Below, piece after piece: positions 32,601 through 37,738 of a DNA stretch of 64,000 bases. Position numbers and translations under genes: made by a program. The stretch comes from Enoplolaimus lenunculus (taxonomy: Eukaryota; Nematoda; Enoplea; Enoplida; Thoracostomopsidae). The stretch lies in the NCBI GenBank assembly GCA_030248215.1, contig JASANG010003767.1, positions 124,001-188,000 of the forward strand. The letters are read 5' to 3'. The notes below the pieces were generated by a model. The model saw only the letters and a program-made list of their open reading frames with translations, did not search any database and was not told the origin of the DNA. Each line of letters opens with the position of its first letter. Position 1 is the first letter of the stretch.

Positions 32601-35447
32601 ATATATATCTAGTAGCAATGACAAAGAAGAGTGAAGTTTGTTTTATAAGTTTATACAGTTATAGGTCTACTACTAGATGTATCATTTCAAAAGAATACGT
32701 TGGACTCAACTCCGGGCTACAGTAAATATACAGCCAATGAATATTGAACTCGACGCGAACCAAATCTGAAGGCTCCAATCACTGGCGATTCCAACGAATT
32801 TTTTTCGCGAGACACGGTTGAACTTTAAATTGGGATTTCAAACAGTCCATGGCTCAATAAAAACCTTACTCAGAAGTCGAAGCATATCTAAGTCTTACGC
32901 TAATGACTATGCAACTTAAGCGATCTTTTAAACATGGCTCTCGGTAGGTACAGTGCCATTCAGATATTTTTTGACCATAAACCTTTAAGCTTAGGCGCCG
33001 ACGCTTAAGGAGCCGCTGGATACACGGTTCCGGTTTTTTGGTTTGCCAAATTTTAACCGTTTAAATCACACTGTTAGAACAGTGTTAATATACTCAAAAT
33101 TTTCTTTAAATTAAGCTGGCTCGAGCTAGAAAAAAATAAGCAGATAACAGAATTTGTATTAACGGAGATATTCGGTTCCGACAAAAAAGCACAGTTGCAG
33201 ACTTAATATCCGGTCTGGCATTTGTTATATCCGGTAGCATTTTAAAAAATTAGTTATAGGCTTTCTCTTCAATCCACATAGTTCAAGTGTTAACAATGCG
33301 GCAAACATCTAAAACAACTAAATGCTAAGCTTTCTGTAATCTAATGTACATACAATGATAAGCAACAACTGCTTTTAGTTCAGATCAATTAAGCAACGCT
33401 CACAAGCGGTGGGGCAAAAACAATTTAAGAAAAGTTCGACGGGATTTCACATGACTCGCAATCGGGATACACATTTTTCTAAGGGAACGAACCAGGCCTG
33501 CAGCCAGCTAACTTTGCTAGGGGTGTTAAAAATATTTCTGAAAGGGTATACAAGGGTTTTTGTTGACTTACGAGCAAGGTTGAAAATTTTCTACACGAGG
33601 ACGAAATTGTTGCGGGCGAACTGAGCCTCTTTGATCCCGTCGCAGGGGAGCCCCCTCTTGGCTACGAGCCCGTGACAAAATTTTTTCTACAGGGTCCTGA
33701 TCAATTTGCACTACATTCAGGTTCATAGTTGTAGCTTCAAAAGCTGACAGTGGGGTCAAAAATATCAGAAGGATAACAAGAGAAATTTCAACTAACCTGT
33801 AAGAGGCCCTAAATTTGCTTGAAGAGTATAAACTTTTTGCATGGCGCTGAGCACTTGTGTAGCCCCCTTCGGCATCGAATCTAGTCCAGATTAAAGCCAG
33901 CTAGAACTTGGGATGGGGCAAAACATATTTCAAGAGGGGAACGGAGAAATTTCAAATGACTTTCAGGCGAAAGACAGTCATTTCTAAAAGACCCGAAGGT
34001 TTGCTACGCGGAGACAACTGAGCCTAAGACAACCTCTGTTTATGAGCTCGCTTTTAGCCCAGGCTAATTGCCACTTCGACATATTGTAACGGGTGCAAAA
34101 AATCATCACGGACGAAGCCAATGGTTTAAGATTCTTGTTGGGTGTCTGACGCCTGGTCCAGGGTCGTTTCCCTTCCGCCAACGGTCAGGGTACATAAAGA
34201 TGCCAAGAAATACCGAAGCGAAAAGTGACTACCTCTAAGTCACTGATCGCTAAAACTGCGCAAAGCGTTGAAATCCATTAAAAATCATCTCTCAAGCTAT
34301 AGAAAGGCAATATCGTAGGATACTTTACCAAACAATGCTTATAATCCAGCTGCATGGTTATGTAGGGACCCCCAAACTAAACCTACAAGTAGGATACACT
34401 GACCAAAATAATTTTCTAAAAAAAGTAAATATAGTGAAAATCTAAAGCAAACATATATGTCCCACGAAACGCAATGAAGTACGATAAGAGCGTACAATTT
34501 TCACAGTGTTACACGCCTGACTGCAGTTAGGTATTTTGCAATTACAGGTTTAGAGAATCTGTTGTATACAGTTTAGCATGAATTAATCGGTTTTAAAAAT
34601 TACATAGCTACACATTCTCGTCCAGTCATTGTTTGTACAATTGACAGATGAGAAAGTTTGAGGGAGCAGTTGAAAACGAGTCAATTGAAAATTTTTTTGA
34701 ACATAAACTATACTTATTGCTACGAAAATACATTTTTGGATCAAGGGTGCGACCCGGTAGCTGCGCCTCGGAATTGACAGCCAATTTAGTTTGTTATTAT
34801 CAATGTTAGCTTTTTTAGCGTTCGGGTTATGCAAACAAACTAATAAAATAATCGGTATTTGATAATTGCCAAATTGTAAAGTAGTGGCACTTAAGCCATT
34901 TTGTGTACCTTTCGCTCCGTGCTGTTACCAAATTGAAAAAAAGTAACGACATTCCTACTTGATTCGTAAGGATGGCGCTATACTGGTCCGGCGCCGTCCG
35001 TCACCGCACGGTATCTTACGCGAATTGGACGATGACGCGGGGCGACACACGGTTACGGACGGTGACCTGCGCCGACGGACGGCGCTGAATAACATTAAAA
35101 AAGGAATGAAACGTATAGCGCCACCCTAACAAACGTAAGTTTTTGGCTTTTCCTGCCGTAGCGGATTCAAAAATTTGAAGGGGGTTGAGCGAACCACTGA
35201 ACTTGTGACAACCTGTACCCATCAAAAATATTTTATTGTCTGTTGCAGGGGGGCAGCACCCGTACCATTCCTCTATTGATTGCTTCTGTACCGCGCTAAT
35301 ATGCCGTCGACTACGGCTCCCCTCGGCCTGTGTTAACTTACCGGCGGCGCTGGAATGTGGTATAGCTGCCCTATGATGTTGTACAGATTGCGCTTGAAGG
35401 CCCATTCCATACTGACCAGACATATTGGCACCAGTTGCGTCATCATA
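1637..35447 (-). CDS. Meis: MEIS-class TALE homeobox transcription factor (Meis/homothorax), ten exons, 5' end missing
   Basis: The coding segments are 35342-35447, 29969-30212, 29051-29207, 24569-24619, 18341-18391, 13828-14802, 8813-9188, 4032-4186, 3631-3707 and 1637-1793, read on the minus strand. All have AG acceptors and GT donors and their phases fit, giving 782 codons and a stop. Seen: MEIS N-terminal blocks ([54 protein letters not shown]) at about residues 117-232, and a TALE homeodomain at about 683-745 containing WFINARRR. Known of the family: nuclear DNA-binding cofactors that pair with PBC/Pbx/Exd and Hox proteins, keep PBC nuclear and recognise TGACAG-like sites. Odd: the linker between the two domains is about 450 residues, several times longer than in vertebrates (around 90). 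The first exon, which should supply the initiator methionine, is not found. Identification is near certain; the exact C-terminus is less sure. Confidence 0.96.
1794..3630. other. Meis intron I-J (1837 bp)
   Basis: It contains a degenerate hAT-type MITE at about 1945-2087 and otherwise AT-rich DNA without recognisable signals. Two open frames near 2932-3443 have no motif and overlap simple TATATGTG stretches. Confidence 0.6.
1945..2087. mobile_element. hAT-type MITE (GTAGCCAG family), degenerate
   Basis: It shares with other copies the landmarks CAACCTT..TTGTAAGT, ACCCTTATATGCCCCTCCTG, AAAATTTTTTAGC and the terminal GGCTACGGG. See the intact copy at 57084-57240. Confidence 0.65.
3631..3707 (-). 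CDS. Meis: Meis exon I (77-nt homeodomain exon)
   Basis: The exon reads [12 protein letters not shown], then STETGL, then TNLQVNNW, split inside the Trp codon. The 77-nt length and the TG|G split are the same as in vertebrate MEIS genes. It covers the TALE loop, helix 2 and the start of the recognition helix. Asn replaces the Ile of TILQVNNW, a position just before helix 3 that is normally hydrophobic. Confidence 0.97.
4032..4186 (-). CDS. Meis: Meis exon H (acidic patch and first homeodomain helix)
   Basis: The exon encodes an Asp-rich segment (about [13 protein letters not shown]) like the DDDDPDKDK that precedes the homeodomain in vertebrates. It then gives [20 protein letters not shown] and HLS at an AGC|GTAAGT donor. 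Vertebrates read [20 protein letters not shown] and HLT. This is the basic N-terminal arm, helix 1 and the start of the TALE three-residue loop. Confidence 0.97.
5843..6097. mobile_element. TA-flanked palindromic MITE (TACACTGT, GAGTTGA-rich)
   Basis: The ends are inverted: TACACTGTCAATCCC at the left and GGAATTTACAGTGTA at the right, both bordered by TA. The body is full of GAGTT/AACTC words in both senses and could fold into one long hairpin. A sister element with TACACTGCAAAAA ends lies at 32271-32457. Confidence 0.75.
6165..6290. mobile_element. Fragment of the CAAGAGTGG MITE family
   Basis: The landmarks AAAAACGCAACG, GGTACATTCTTTTGTGCACA and CAGTTGCA are those of the right half of the full copy at 30743-31058. 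Confidence 0.6.
6388..7092. repeat. Tandem array, four copies of a 176-bp unit
   Basis: Units start GTGAATTTTCATTC at 6396, 6572, 6748 and 6924, an exact 176-bp period. The first three copies look identical; the fourth has a few substitutions. The unit contains CCAGTGCCCGGGTGGG and no long open frame. The sameness implies very recent amplification or ongoing homogenisation. Nothing like it was seen elsewhere in the window. Confidence 0.97.
7963..8238. mobile_element. Inverted-repeat element (GTAGGCCAATCTGC family), copy 1
   Basis: Both ends carry GGCCTAGGCCAAT and AGCAGATTGGCC in opposite sense, with TATATA flanks. The centre holds an ACCGTTAACCAATCAGCG-like segment shared with the copy at 58206-58467. 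Non-coding. Confidence 0.75.
8813..9188 (-). CDS. Meis: Meis exon G (linker)
   Basis: The acceptor is TGTTTTAG and the donor GATATTG|GTACGT, giving 125 codons plus one base. The product is disordered: Ser/Thr-rich at first, then Pro/Gly-rich with a His-Ser stretch, ending SDNCSDIG. It is assigned because both splice signals are good, its phases match exon F (0) and exon H (one base carried over), and its composition continues that of exon F. No vertebrate counterpart can be aligned. Open frames on both strands over the same stretch are shadows. Confidence 0.88.
9505..9695. mobile_element. GGCC-ended MITE with 8-bp target duplication
   Basis: The ends are inverted GGCCAATGTTACTTTAAG. The flanking 8-mers are ATAATTAA and ACAATTAA (one mismatch). 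The core carries a run of CCTAAG words. Sister copies are at 17772-17963, 26814-26984 and 61136-61283. Non-coding; superfamily not assigned. Confidence 0.88.
9908..10167. mobile_element. piggyBac-type MITE (TTAA duplication) carrying a tRNA-like module
   Basis: The 260-bp element begins CCCCTTCTCACAT and ends ATGTGAGAAAGGG, inverted copies of each other. It is flanked on both sides by TTAA (9904-9907 and 10168-10171), the piggyBac target and terminal pattern. Inside, at about 10053-10122, is a tRNA-like stretch: an A-box-like TAGCTGAGTGG, a TCTCCCACTC anticodon-loop-like segment and a B-box-like GGAGTTCAAATCC. A related copy on the other strand lies at 14934-15206. No open frame. Confidence 0.82.
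10053..10122 (+). repeat. tRNA-like (Gly-like) sequence within the TTAA MITE
   Basis: The order A box (TAGCTGAGTGG), CTCCCACTC, B box (GAGTTCAAATCC) recalls tRNA-Gly(CCC), but the stems pair poorly and the acceptor stem is not closed. It is therefore a tRNA-derived fossil, not a working gene. The same module appears at 14934-15206 (minus strand) and, alone, near 51680-51740. Confidence 0.6.
10423..10649. repeat. Tandem array, four copies of a 57-bp unit
   Basis: Units start GTTAAAATTC at 10423, 10480, 10537 and 10594 (the last one base shorter). Each contains TTCGTGCAAGAAC and a CCTAAGTCTCAGCCT segment. The period is exact, with more divergence than in the 176-bp array. Confidence 0.93.
10935..11146. 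mobile_element. Inverted-repeat MITE (AAATGTGTGTAGCAC family)
   Basis: The left end has ATATTCTCAAATGTGTGTAG and the right end TACACACATTTGGGAATACG, inverted over about 30 bp including the TATCACC/GGTAATA flank. A second, more decayed copy spans about 39612-39808. Single ends occur near 3950, 15350, 16440, 25490 and 41955. Confidence 0.75.
11463..11621. mobile_element. hAT-type MITE (GTAGCCAG family)
   Basis: Decayed copy with CCTGTAGC and GGGTACGGGCC ends and the internal TTTTCACGAGG and AGCAAGGT landmarks. It is in the opposite sense to the copy at 1945-2087. Confidence 0.7.
12030..12213. mobile_element. TA MITE (GTGACCCG family), one end only
   Basis: It starts CTGTAGTGACCCGAATAAG after TA and matches the full copy at 61972-62427 up to an AAGTTGAGTTC segment, after which the other end is missing. 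It contains repeated AATAAGAGTCC words. Confidence 0.75.
13198..13511. mobile_element. MITE with inverted repeats of about 45 bp
   Basis: TTTTGCCACCGAAAACATTA near the left end is repeated inverted near the right end, and the pairing extends outward to CGTTCAC. Inner arms carry GCAAAAATTGCG and its inverse. The 300-bp unit could form a single long hairpin. Only one copy was seen in the window. Confidence 0.75.
13828..14802 (-). CDS. Meis: Meis exon F (end of MEIS domain plus giant low-complexity linker)
   Basis: The 975-nt exon has exactly 325 codons in phase 0. It opens with [19 protein letters not shown] followed by [12 protein letters not shown], the classical end of the MEIS domain. The remaining 290 or so residues are disordered, rich in Pro, Gly, Ser and Thr. 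They include an [10 protein letters not shown] motif recalling the TPGPSSGG of vertebrate linkers, an Asn tract (about 14265-14352) and a Gln tract (about 13929-13988) of mixed CAG and CAA codons. It ends SPDQQ at CAG|GTAAGA. A translation that runs past the donor is an artefact of reading into the intron. Upstream of the acceptor there is an AT microsatellite and then an inverted-repeat element. Confidence 0.96.
13929..13988 (-). repeat. Coding trinucleotide tract (polyglutamine)
   Basis: Mixed CAG/CAA codons in Meis exon F encode about 20 Gln interrupted by a Pro; an uninterrupted CTG run on the plus strand lies near 13946-13963. The Asn tract at about 14265-14352 (AAT/AAC) is a second coding repeat in the same exon. 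Confidence 0.9.
14838..14876. repeat. AT microsatellite next to exon F acceptor
   Basis: A (TA)n run with one interruption begins about 35 bp upstream of the exon F acceptor on the minus strand, where the branch point would lie. Confidence 0.9.
14934..15206. mobile_element. TTAA-type MITE with tRNA-like module, copy 2 (reverse)
   Basis: On the minus strand it shares GACGTGAGAACCC, GCTCGAG, AGCTGACTGGTGA, CGTCCCACTC and AATAGAAAATATTC with 9908-10167, in the same order. One border is TTAA (15207-15210); the other has decayed to TTGA. The ends are CTCTTTTCCTGCAT and a CGTATTTCCTGCAT inverse. Confidence 0.75.
16189..16267. repeat. (AT)n microsatellite, about 39 units
   Basis: A 79-bp uninterrupted alternating TA tract inside Meis intron E-F. 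Likely to be length-polymorphic and able to extrude as a cruciform. Confidence 0.97.
17517..17583 (+). repeat. tRNA-like fragment (possible SINE head)
   Basis: It contains TTAGCTGACCCAAGCTGG (A-box-like) and, 40 bp on, CCCGGTTCGAAGTC (B-box-like). The stems do not close, so it is taken as a SINE head or tRNA pseudogene. Confidence 0.4.
17772..17963. mobile_element. GGCC-ended MITE with perfect 8-bp duplication
   Basis: Flanked on both sides by ATCAATTT. The ends are GGCCCATGTTACTTTAAGG and its inverse; the core has AGGCTTAGGCTTAGGC. It is inverted relative to the 9505 copy. Confidence 0.92.
18341..18391 (-). CDS. Meis: Meis exon E (51-nt microexon, [15 protein letters not shown])
   Basis: Seventeen codons follow TTTCAG and read [17 protein letters not shown]. 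This is identical to vertebrate MEIS except for Val in place of the first Met. The donor is AAG|GTTCGT, weaker than the gene's other donors (no A at +3, no G at +5). Phase is 0 at both ends. This helix-forming block is part of the surface that contacts PBC proteins in the family. Confidence 0.96.
18590..18640. mobile_element. Fragment of the GGCGCCGTCCGTC palindromic family
   Basis: Carries the landmark order CGCTATACTTTTG, GACGTTCGGCGCCGTCCGT and then ends. Confidence 0.6.
19240..19520. mobile_element. Inverted-repeat MITE (CACACGTGCAAG family), full copy
   Basis: The left end TAAAGCATTATTCACACGTG and the right end, read outward, TAAAGCCCTATTCACAGGTG are inverted copies over 30 or more bp. 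The body has CAGCTGCA palindromes. Confidence 0.82.
20591..20673. repeat. AT-rich microsatellite
   Basis: A (TA)n tract with TTT and CTC interruptions. It explains the Ile/Tyr-repeat open frame on the minus strand there. Confidence 0.9.
21148..21295. mobile_element. GGCC-ended MITE, subfamily 2, perfect 8-bp duplication
   Basis: Flanked by AGAATTTT on both sides (21140-21147 and 21296-21303). The ends are GGCCATGTATAGAACAGG and its near inverse; the core has TTAGGCTTAGG. The subfamily differs from the 9505 copy in the terminal segment (AGAACAG against TTACTTT). Confidence 0.92.
21660..21770. mobile_element. Fragment of the CAAGAGTGG MITE family
   Basis: Landmarks GGTAAGGAAAAAATGCAACG, GGGTACATTCTT and ACACAGAATGTATCCAG. 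Confidence 0.6.
21971..22070. mobile_element. CACACGTGCAAG MITE, left half
   Basis: It starts CCCTATTCACACGTGCAAG and stops near an ACAAAAACCG segment, where the TAAGCTTAAAC element begins. It was probably truncated by that insertion or by deletion. Confidence 0.65.
22080..22440. mobile_element. TA-flanked MITE (AGCTTAAACT family), copy 1
   Basis: Shares with 37118-37470 the order TAGCTTAACTAA, GACTAACTAAACTAGAATTT, GAGTTTAAG and TTTTAGACAG followed by TA. Rich in TTAAGC words in both senses. Confidence 0.72.
23202..23406. mobile_element. GGCC-ended MITE, subfamily 2
   Basis: The 8-mers AAAAAAGG and AAAAAAGC flank it (7 of 8). It carries CAGGGGCGGAACG near one end and GTTCCGCC near the other. 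The core has CTTAGGCTTAGG arrays. Confidence 0.87.
23655..23793. mobile_element. GC-rich palindromic MITE (GGCGCCGTCCGTC family)
   Basis: Ends GTTGCGCAATACTT and AAGTATAGCGCCACG; internal GACGCCGTTCGTTACCGTCC. Confidence 0.7.
24245..24540. mobile_element. CAAGAGTGG MITE, full copy beside Meis exon D
   Basis: The ends are CAAGAGTGGATAATC and its inverse (TAATCCACTCTTG). The flanking 7-mers are CTGATAC and CTGATAT. The element stops 28 bp from the exon D donor. It is inverted relative to the copy at 30743-31058, with which it shares AAAAACGCAA, GTACCATG.CACTTTATG and TAGTTTAATTTAAGGGTATT. Confidence 0.87.
24569..24619 (-). CDS. Meis: Meis exon D (51-nt microexon)
   Basis: Seventeen codons lie between TTTCAG and GTGAGT and read [17 protein letters not shown]. 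The vertebrate 51-nt exon at this place reads IRAEKPLFSSNPELDNL. Length, phase (0 at both ends) and the pattern IR..P....P/T.ELD.L agree, so the exon is secure even though about half its residues differ. It is too short to appear as an open frame. A miniature element starts 28 bp from its 3' border, inside the following intron. Confidence 0.93.
24838..25017. mobile_element. Element ending GGATCCGC (hAT-like family 2, long form)
   Basis: Shares ACGCAATTTTTACTG, ACCTTACCATTTTATC, CCTGACG and a GGATCCGCTAGTGG end with 32047-32208 and, more loosely, 60757-61072. Confidence 0.65.
26814..26984. mobile_element. GGCC-ended MITE with perfect 8-bp duplication
   Basis: Flanked by GTTTGAAT on both sides (26806-26813 and 26985-26992). 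Left end GGCCAATGTTAATATTTTAA; core GCCTAAGCCTAAGC; same sense as the 9505 copy. Confidence 0.93.
29051..29207 (-). CDS. Meis: Meis exon C (start of MEIS N-terminal domain)
   Basis: The exon opens with [20 protein letters not shown] and ends with [15 protein letters not shown] at a CAG|GTCAGT donor. Both blocks are hallmarks of MEIS/PREP proteins; the second starts the PBC-interaction domain. It is 157 nt long, one base completing the Asn codon plus 52 codons. Longer frames over the same DNA on either strand are shadows. A tRNA-like SINE fragment and an inverted-repeat element lie just upstream of the acceptor, the SINE body beginning only about 27 nt from it. Confidence 0.96.
29237..29303 (+). 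repeat. tRNA-derived SINE fragment
   Basis: GTGGTTAGCGTC resembles an A box and GATCGAACCCCAC a B box, at tRNA-like spacing. The anticodon arm is poor and no acceptor stem is seen. It abuts the MITE at 29339. Confidence 0.5.
29339..29590. mobile_element. TA-type palindromic MITE (CTACACTCAAAA)
   Basis: CTACACTCAAAAAAGTATTT at the left pairs with AATATTATTTTGAGTGTAG at the right. The internal arms (TTCTGAATTTATTCAGAA) are also palindromic. Same design as 32271-32457. Confidence 0.8.
29969..30212 (-). CDS. Meis: Meis exon B (disordered N-terminus ending in LKRDKDAIY)
   Basis: The acceptor is TTTATAG and the donor AA|GTAAGG. The exon encodes about 80 residues, mostly Gly, Ala, Pro and Ser, and ends with [10 protein letters not shown], near-identical to the [10 protein letters not shown] of vertebrate MEIS proteins. 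The split codon AA plus T makes Asn where vertebrates have Gly. The Gly/Pro-rich part is longer than, and unlike, the vertebrate HYGGMDG region, so only the C-terminal ten residues are diagnostic. Confidence 0.93.
30743..31058. mobile_element. CAAGAGTGG MITE, full copy with 7-bp duplication
   Basis: Flanked by GTAAAAC on both sides (30736-30742 and 31059-31065). The ends CCGGAGTGGATAATG and CTACTCTTG are inverted. Sub-terminal arms with CAAAAACGCAACGCGTGCCG and GGGAGTTGCGTTTTTGG also pair. Length 316 bp, no coding capacity. Confidence 0.9.
31480..31612. mobile_element. GC-rich palindromic MITE
   Basis: TTAGGGTGGAGCTATGCTTG at one end, AGCGCCAACCTAA at the other, with CGTACGATACCG and GGACGGCGCCGTTC inside. 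Confidence 0.7.
31862..31935. mobile_element. CAAGAGTGG MITE fragment
   Basis: GGGCAAAAACGCAACAACCG, TTCTTTTGTACACAGAATA and CAGTTG only. Confidence 0.55.
32047..32208. mobile_element. GGATCCGC-ended element, copy 2
   Basis: Parallel to 24838-25017 throughout (ACGCAATTTTTACTGAATGC, CCTTTCCATTTTATT, AATCCGCTAGTG). Confidence 0.65.
32271..32457. mobile_element. TA-flanked palindromic MITE (TACACTGCAAAAA)
   Basis: TACACTGCAAAAAATAGTGA pairs with the right end ending TTTTTTTGCAATGTA over more than 30 bp, including GAGTCAAATTGACTC. GAGTCAAATTTGACTC-type words fill the interior. Non-autonomous. Confidence 0.85.
33493..33673. mobile_element. hAT-type MITE (GTAGCCAG family)
   Basis: CAGGCCTGCAGCCAGCTAAC at the left, GGCTACGAGCCCGTG at the right. 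GGGTATACAAGGGTTTTTGT and GAGCAAGGTTGAAAATTTTC inside match the other copies. Confidence 0.78.
34967..35132. mobile_element. GC-rich palindromic MITE
   Basis: TAAGGATGGCGCTATACTGG and AACGTATAGCGCCACCCTA are inverted ends. CCGGCGCCGTCCGTCACCG and CGGACGGTGACC inside form a second inverted pair. It lies about 210 bp downstream of the exon A donor. Confidence 0.82.
35342..35447 (-). CDS. Meis: Meis exon A (second coding exon by vertebrate numbering)
   Basis: After the acceptor TTTTTAG the frame opens with [16 protein letters not shown], matching the YDD with which the second vertebrate MEIS exon begins after MAQR. The exon holds 35 codons plus one base and ends at a GTAAGT donor. Its last G joins GT of the next exon to make glycine. 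The internal Met at residue 9 could serve as a start, but conservation of YDD argues that coding continues upstream in phase 0. The rest is low-complexity, rich in Gln, His, Ala and Ser. Confidence 0.88.
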
Positions 35448-35669
35448 CTAAAAATAACAATATATTAAAAAGAAAATATTCAATATTAAAAAAGTTAAAA
35501 TAGCGTTTGAAGAACACTTATCACCTATGAATGGCTCGTTTGCAGCCTGTTGCCTTCGTTTGGTTTATAAGACGCAAAACCCAGCTGACTCAAGAGTGTA
35601 GAAACAAAATTGAAAACGCACTGGAGATGTAAAACAATGGATCTTAAAATCCGGTTCGTAGATAAATAG

Positions 35670-35800
35670 AGAGCCGGGGAGGGGGAACTTCCCCTCCCCC
35701 CGAAAATTGTCAACCTTGCTTGTAAATCAACAAAAACCCTTGTATGCCTCTTGTGAAAATTTTTAGCACCACATAGCAAGGTGAGCTGGCTACAGGCTTG
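35670..35800. mobile_element. hAT-type MITE (GTAGCCAG family), left end worn
   Basis: TCAACCTTGCTTGTAAATC, ACCCTTGTATGCC and GGTGAGCTGGCTACAGGC are as in other copies. Confidence 0.7.
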
Positions 35801-35828
35801 CTTAAAACACAAAACTGGCAGTGATTGA

Positions 35829-35996
35829 GCTCACAATGTTACTTTTAGGGTCGTAACTGTGTACTAAGCATATTACTAAGCCTAAGCGTTCAAAAAGCAT
35901 AAACCTAAGCCTAAACAAAATTATAGTGCAACATCTAAACATACTCTTTTGCAGTCCCACCTCGAAATGAGACGGCCCTAAAAGTAACATTGACAA
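35829..35996. mobile_element. CTTAGGC-core MITE, third subfamily
   Basis: CAATGTTACTTTTAGGGTCG and its inverse (ACGGCCCTAAAAGTAACATTG-like, one base trimmed here) bound a core with CCTAAGCGTTCAAAAAGC and AAACCTAAGCCTAAAC. The terminal GGCC is lost on both sides. Confidence 0.7.
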
Positions 35997-36783
35997 AATG
36001 AGAAATACATCCTTACAAGCAGTTAACCAGCACTTCTGGATTCTCTAAAATACAAATTGGCAACCGAAACCGCATTTTGTGCTGTTTTTCCTCGCTCATC
36101 CAATTACACCTAACGGTACTCAGAATGCTCATCCCATCATTCAGCGAGGATTTGATTGGGTGAACCTAACAATTAAGCGGTGTCTATCTGCAAACGTTGA
36201 TTCTTAATATTTATTACCAGCCTCAACCTAAGCTTAACGATTCATTCAAATCGGCGTGTACTACATGCAAGGGCGTCCACACACAGAGAGGCATTTGGAG
36301 GCCGTGAGCTCACAAATTCAGCTAGTGCCCCCCCAAATAGACTCGGTCTAAAAGTAAACAATCTTGAATTGCAATTGTAAGGACACCCCTAAATTATTCG
36401 GTGCCCTGAAAATACAATTTTCTGCGGATGCCTGTAAGTACAGATAAATAAATCCACCGAAAATTCGTTGACTAATAACAAACTTGATTTCTAGTAAAGC
36501 TTCATCCCAAATCTTAGAAGACTTTCGCTTAAATTTAAGTTTTAGGCAAAAATTTAGGCTCAGGTTTATGCTTTAGGCATATATTTGAGCTTTGTTCTAC
36601 GCGATGCCTAAGTCTAAGCACATGGGAAACTGCACAAGAGTCGAATGGTTGCATTTCTAATATTTGTAATAAGAAAATATAAGACGTCTTATAGAAATAT
36701 ATATTATCAAACGCTGAAAGCGTTACGAGATTCAAAGCAAATTTACTATTGAAACCGCAATGGTCGGTTATTTTAGAAACAGG

Positions 36784-36853
36784 CAGTGGCGGATCCACGG
36801 GGGGGGGCACCCCGGCCGTGGCCCCCCATTTTGAGATCCTGGATCCGCCACTG
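36784..36853. mobile_element. 70-bp hAT MITE with perfect 8-bp duplication
   Basis: CAGTGGCGGATCCA at the left and TGGATCCGCCACTG at the right are perfect inverted repeats. GAAACAGG flanks both sides (36776-36783 and 36854-36861). Ends and duplication length are those of hAT elements. The interior is only about 40 bp, with a G-run and a C-run. Confidence 0.95.
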
Positions 36854-37117
36854 GAAACAGGTACAAGTGTGAAACAAAGGCCAAGGGTCTGGTGCAACGA
36901 GACCTTCTCCGTAGATAAAGGACAGCGGAATATTTCGGTTTTAGCTTTCTAAGGCAATTTTAGTGTTCCATTTTTCATTTGTGAACCAGCGGTTCAAACC
37001 TATTAACCTTATCAGCTGTGTACAACTCCAAAAAGACAAAATACTTCACAAAACAACTTACGTAATATGTTCGCTTTTATTTTTCATATATATATTTTAA
37101 AAAAATAAGATTACGTA

Positions 37118-37470
37118 CTCTCTAAAAACTTGAACTTAAATTATAGCTTAACTAAGCTTGAATATTAGTTTAAGTAAAACTGAAATGGCTGGACGGACTA
37201 ACTAAACTAGAATTTTAAGTTTTTCGTAAACTGACATATTTTTAAGTTTAACACGAGTTTAAGTAAACTTATTTTTGGTTTAAGTAACAAATTCAGCTCA
37301 GAAATTATGTGTATCTAATACTTCACTAAGCTTAGCTTAAACTAAGGATGCGTAAGATTTCAAATTAGTCTAAGAGTAAAGCGACCTGTTAGTTCAGTTA
37401 ATCTAGAAACTTAGTTTATACTTCTGGATTAGCTTAAACTTAAATCAAGTTAGTTTAAGCTTTTAGAGAG
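37118..37470. mobile_element. TA-flanked MITE (AGCTTAAACT family), full copy
   Basis: CTCTCTAAAAACTTGAAC and the right end GTTTAAGCTTTTAGAGAG are inverted; TA stands on both sides. It matches 22080-22440 along its length. 63112-63428 may be a distant third copy. Confidence 0.85.
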
Positions 37471-37738
37471 TAAATAGCTAATACCAATGTTTAAACTAAC
37501 AATTATGCTTAATTTGATGATGTGTCAAAATTGTTACAAATTGTGGGTTGAAACTATTAAACAAAAGCATACAGATCTGTTTTATAAATCCTATCGAGAC
37601 CCCGAAATGATTTCATAAGAATTATAAGAACTTTGGAAATGGAAAAATTACAGTCTAACCCGTTTTCCTATTATCAACATATATTACAGCTTGGTTTTCA
37701 CGGATTATTAGGTTATTCTGTTCTTGTACACATCCGCC

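Larger units (their letters stand above)
30213..35341. other. Meis intron A-B (5129 bp)
   Basis: Contains a full CAAGAGTGG MITE (30743-31058) and a fragment (31862-31935), a palindromic GC-rich element (31480-31612), a GGATCCGC element (32047-32208), a TACACTGC MITE (32271-32457), a hAT-type MITE (33493-33673) and a palindromic element (34967-35132). From 32460 to 33490 and from 33680 to 34960 no specific signal was seen. Confidence 0.6.

Noticed and set aside
35016-35423. 135-codon frame starting in exon A and running on
   Set aside because: Only the first 28 or so codons are exonic; the rest is intron and palindromic MITE beyond a good GTAAGT donor.
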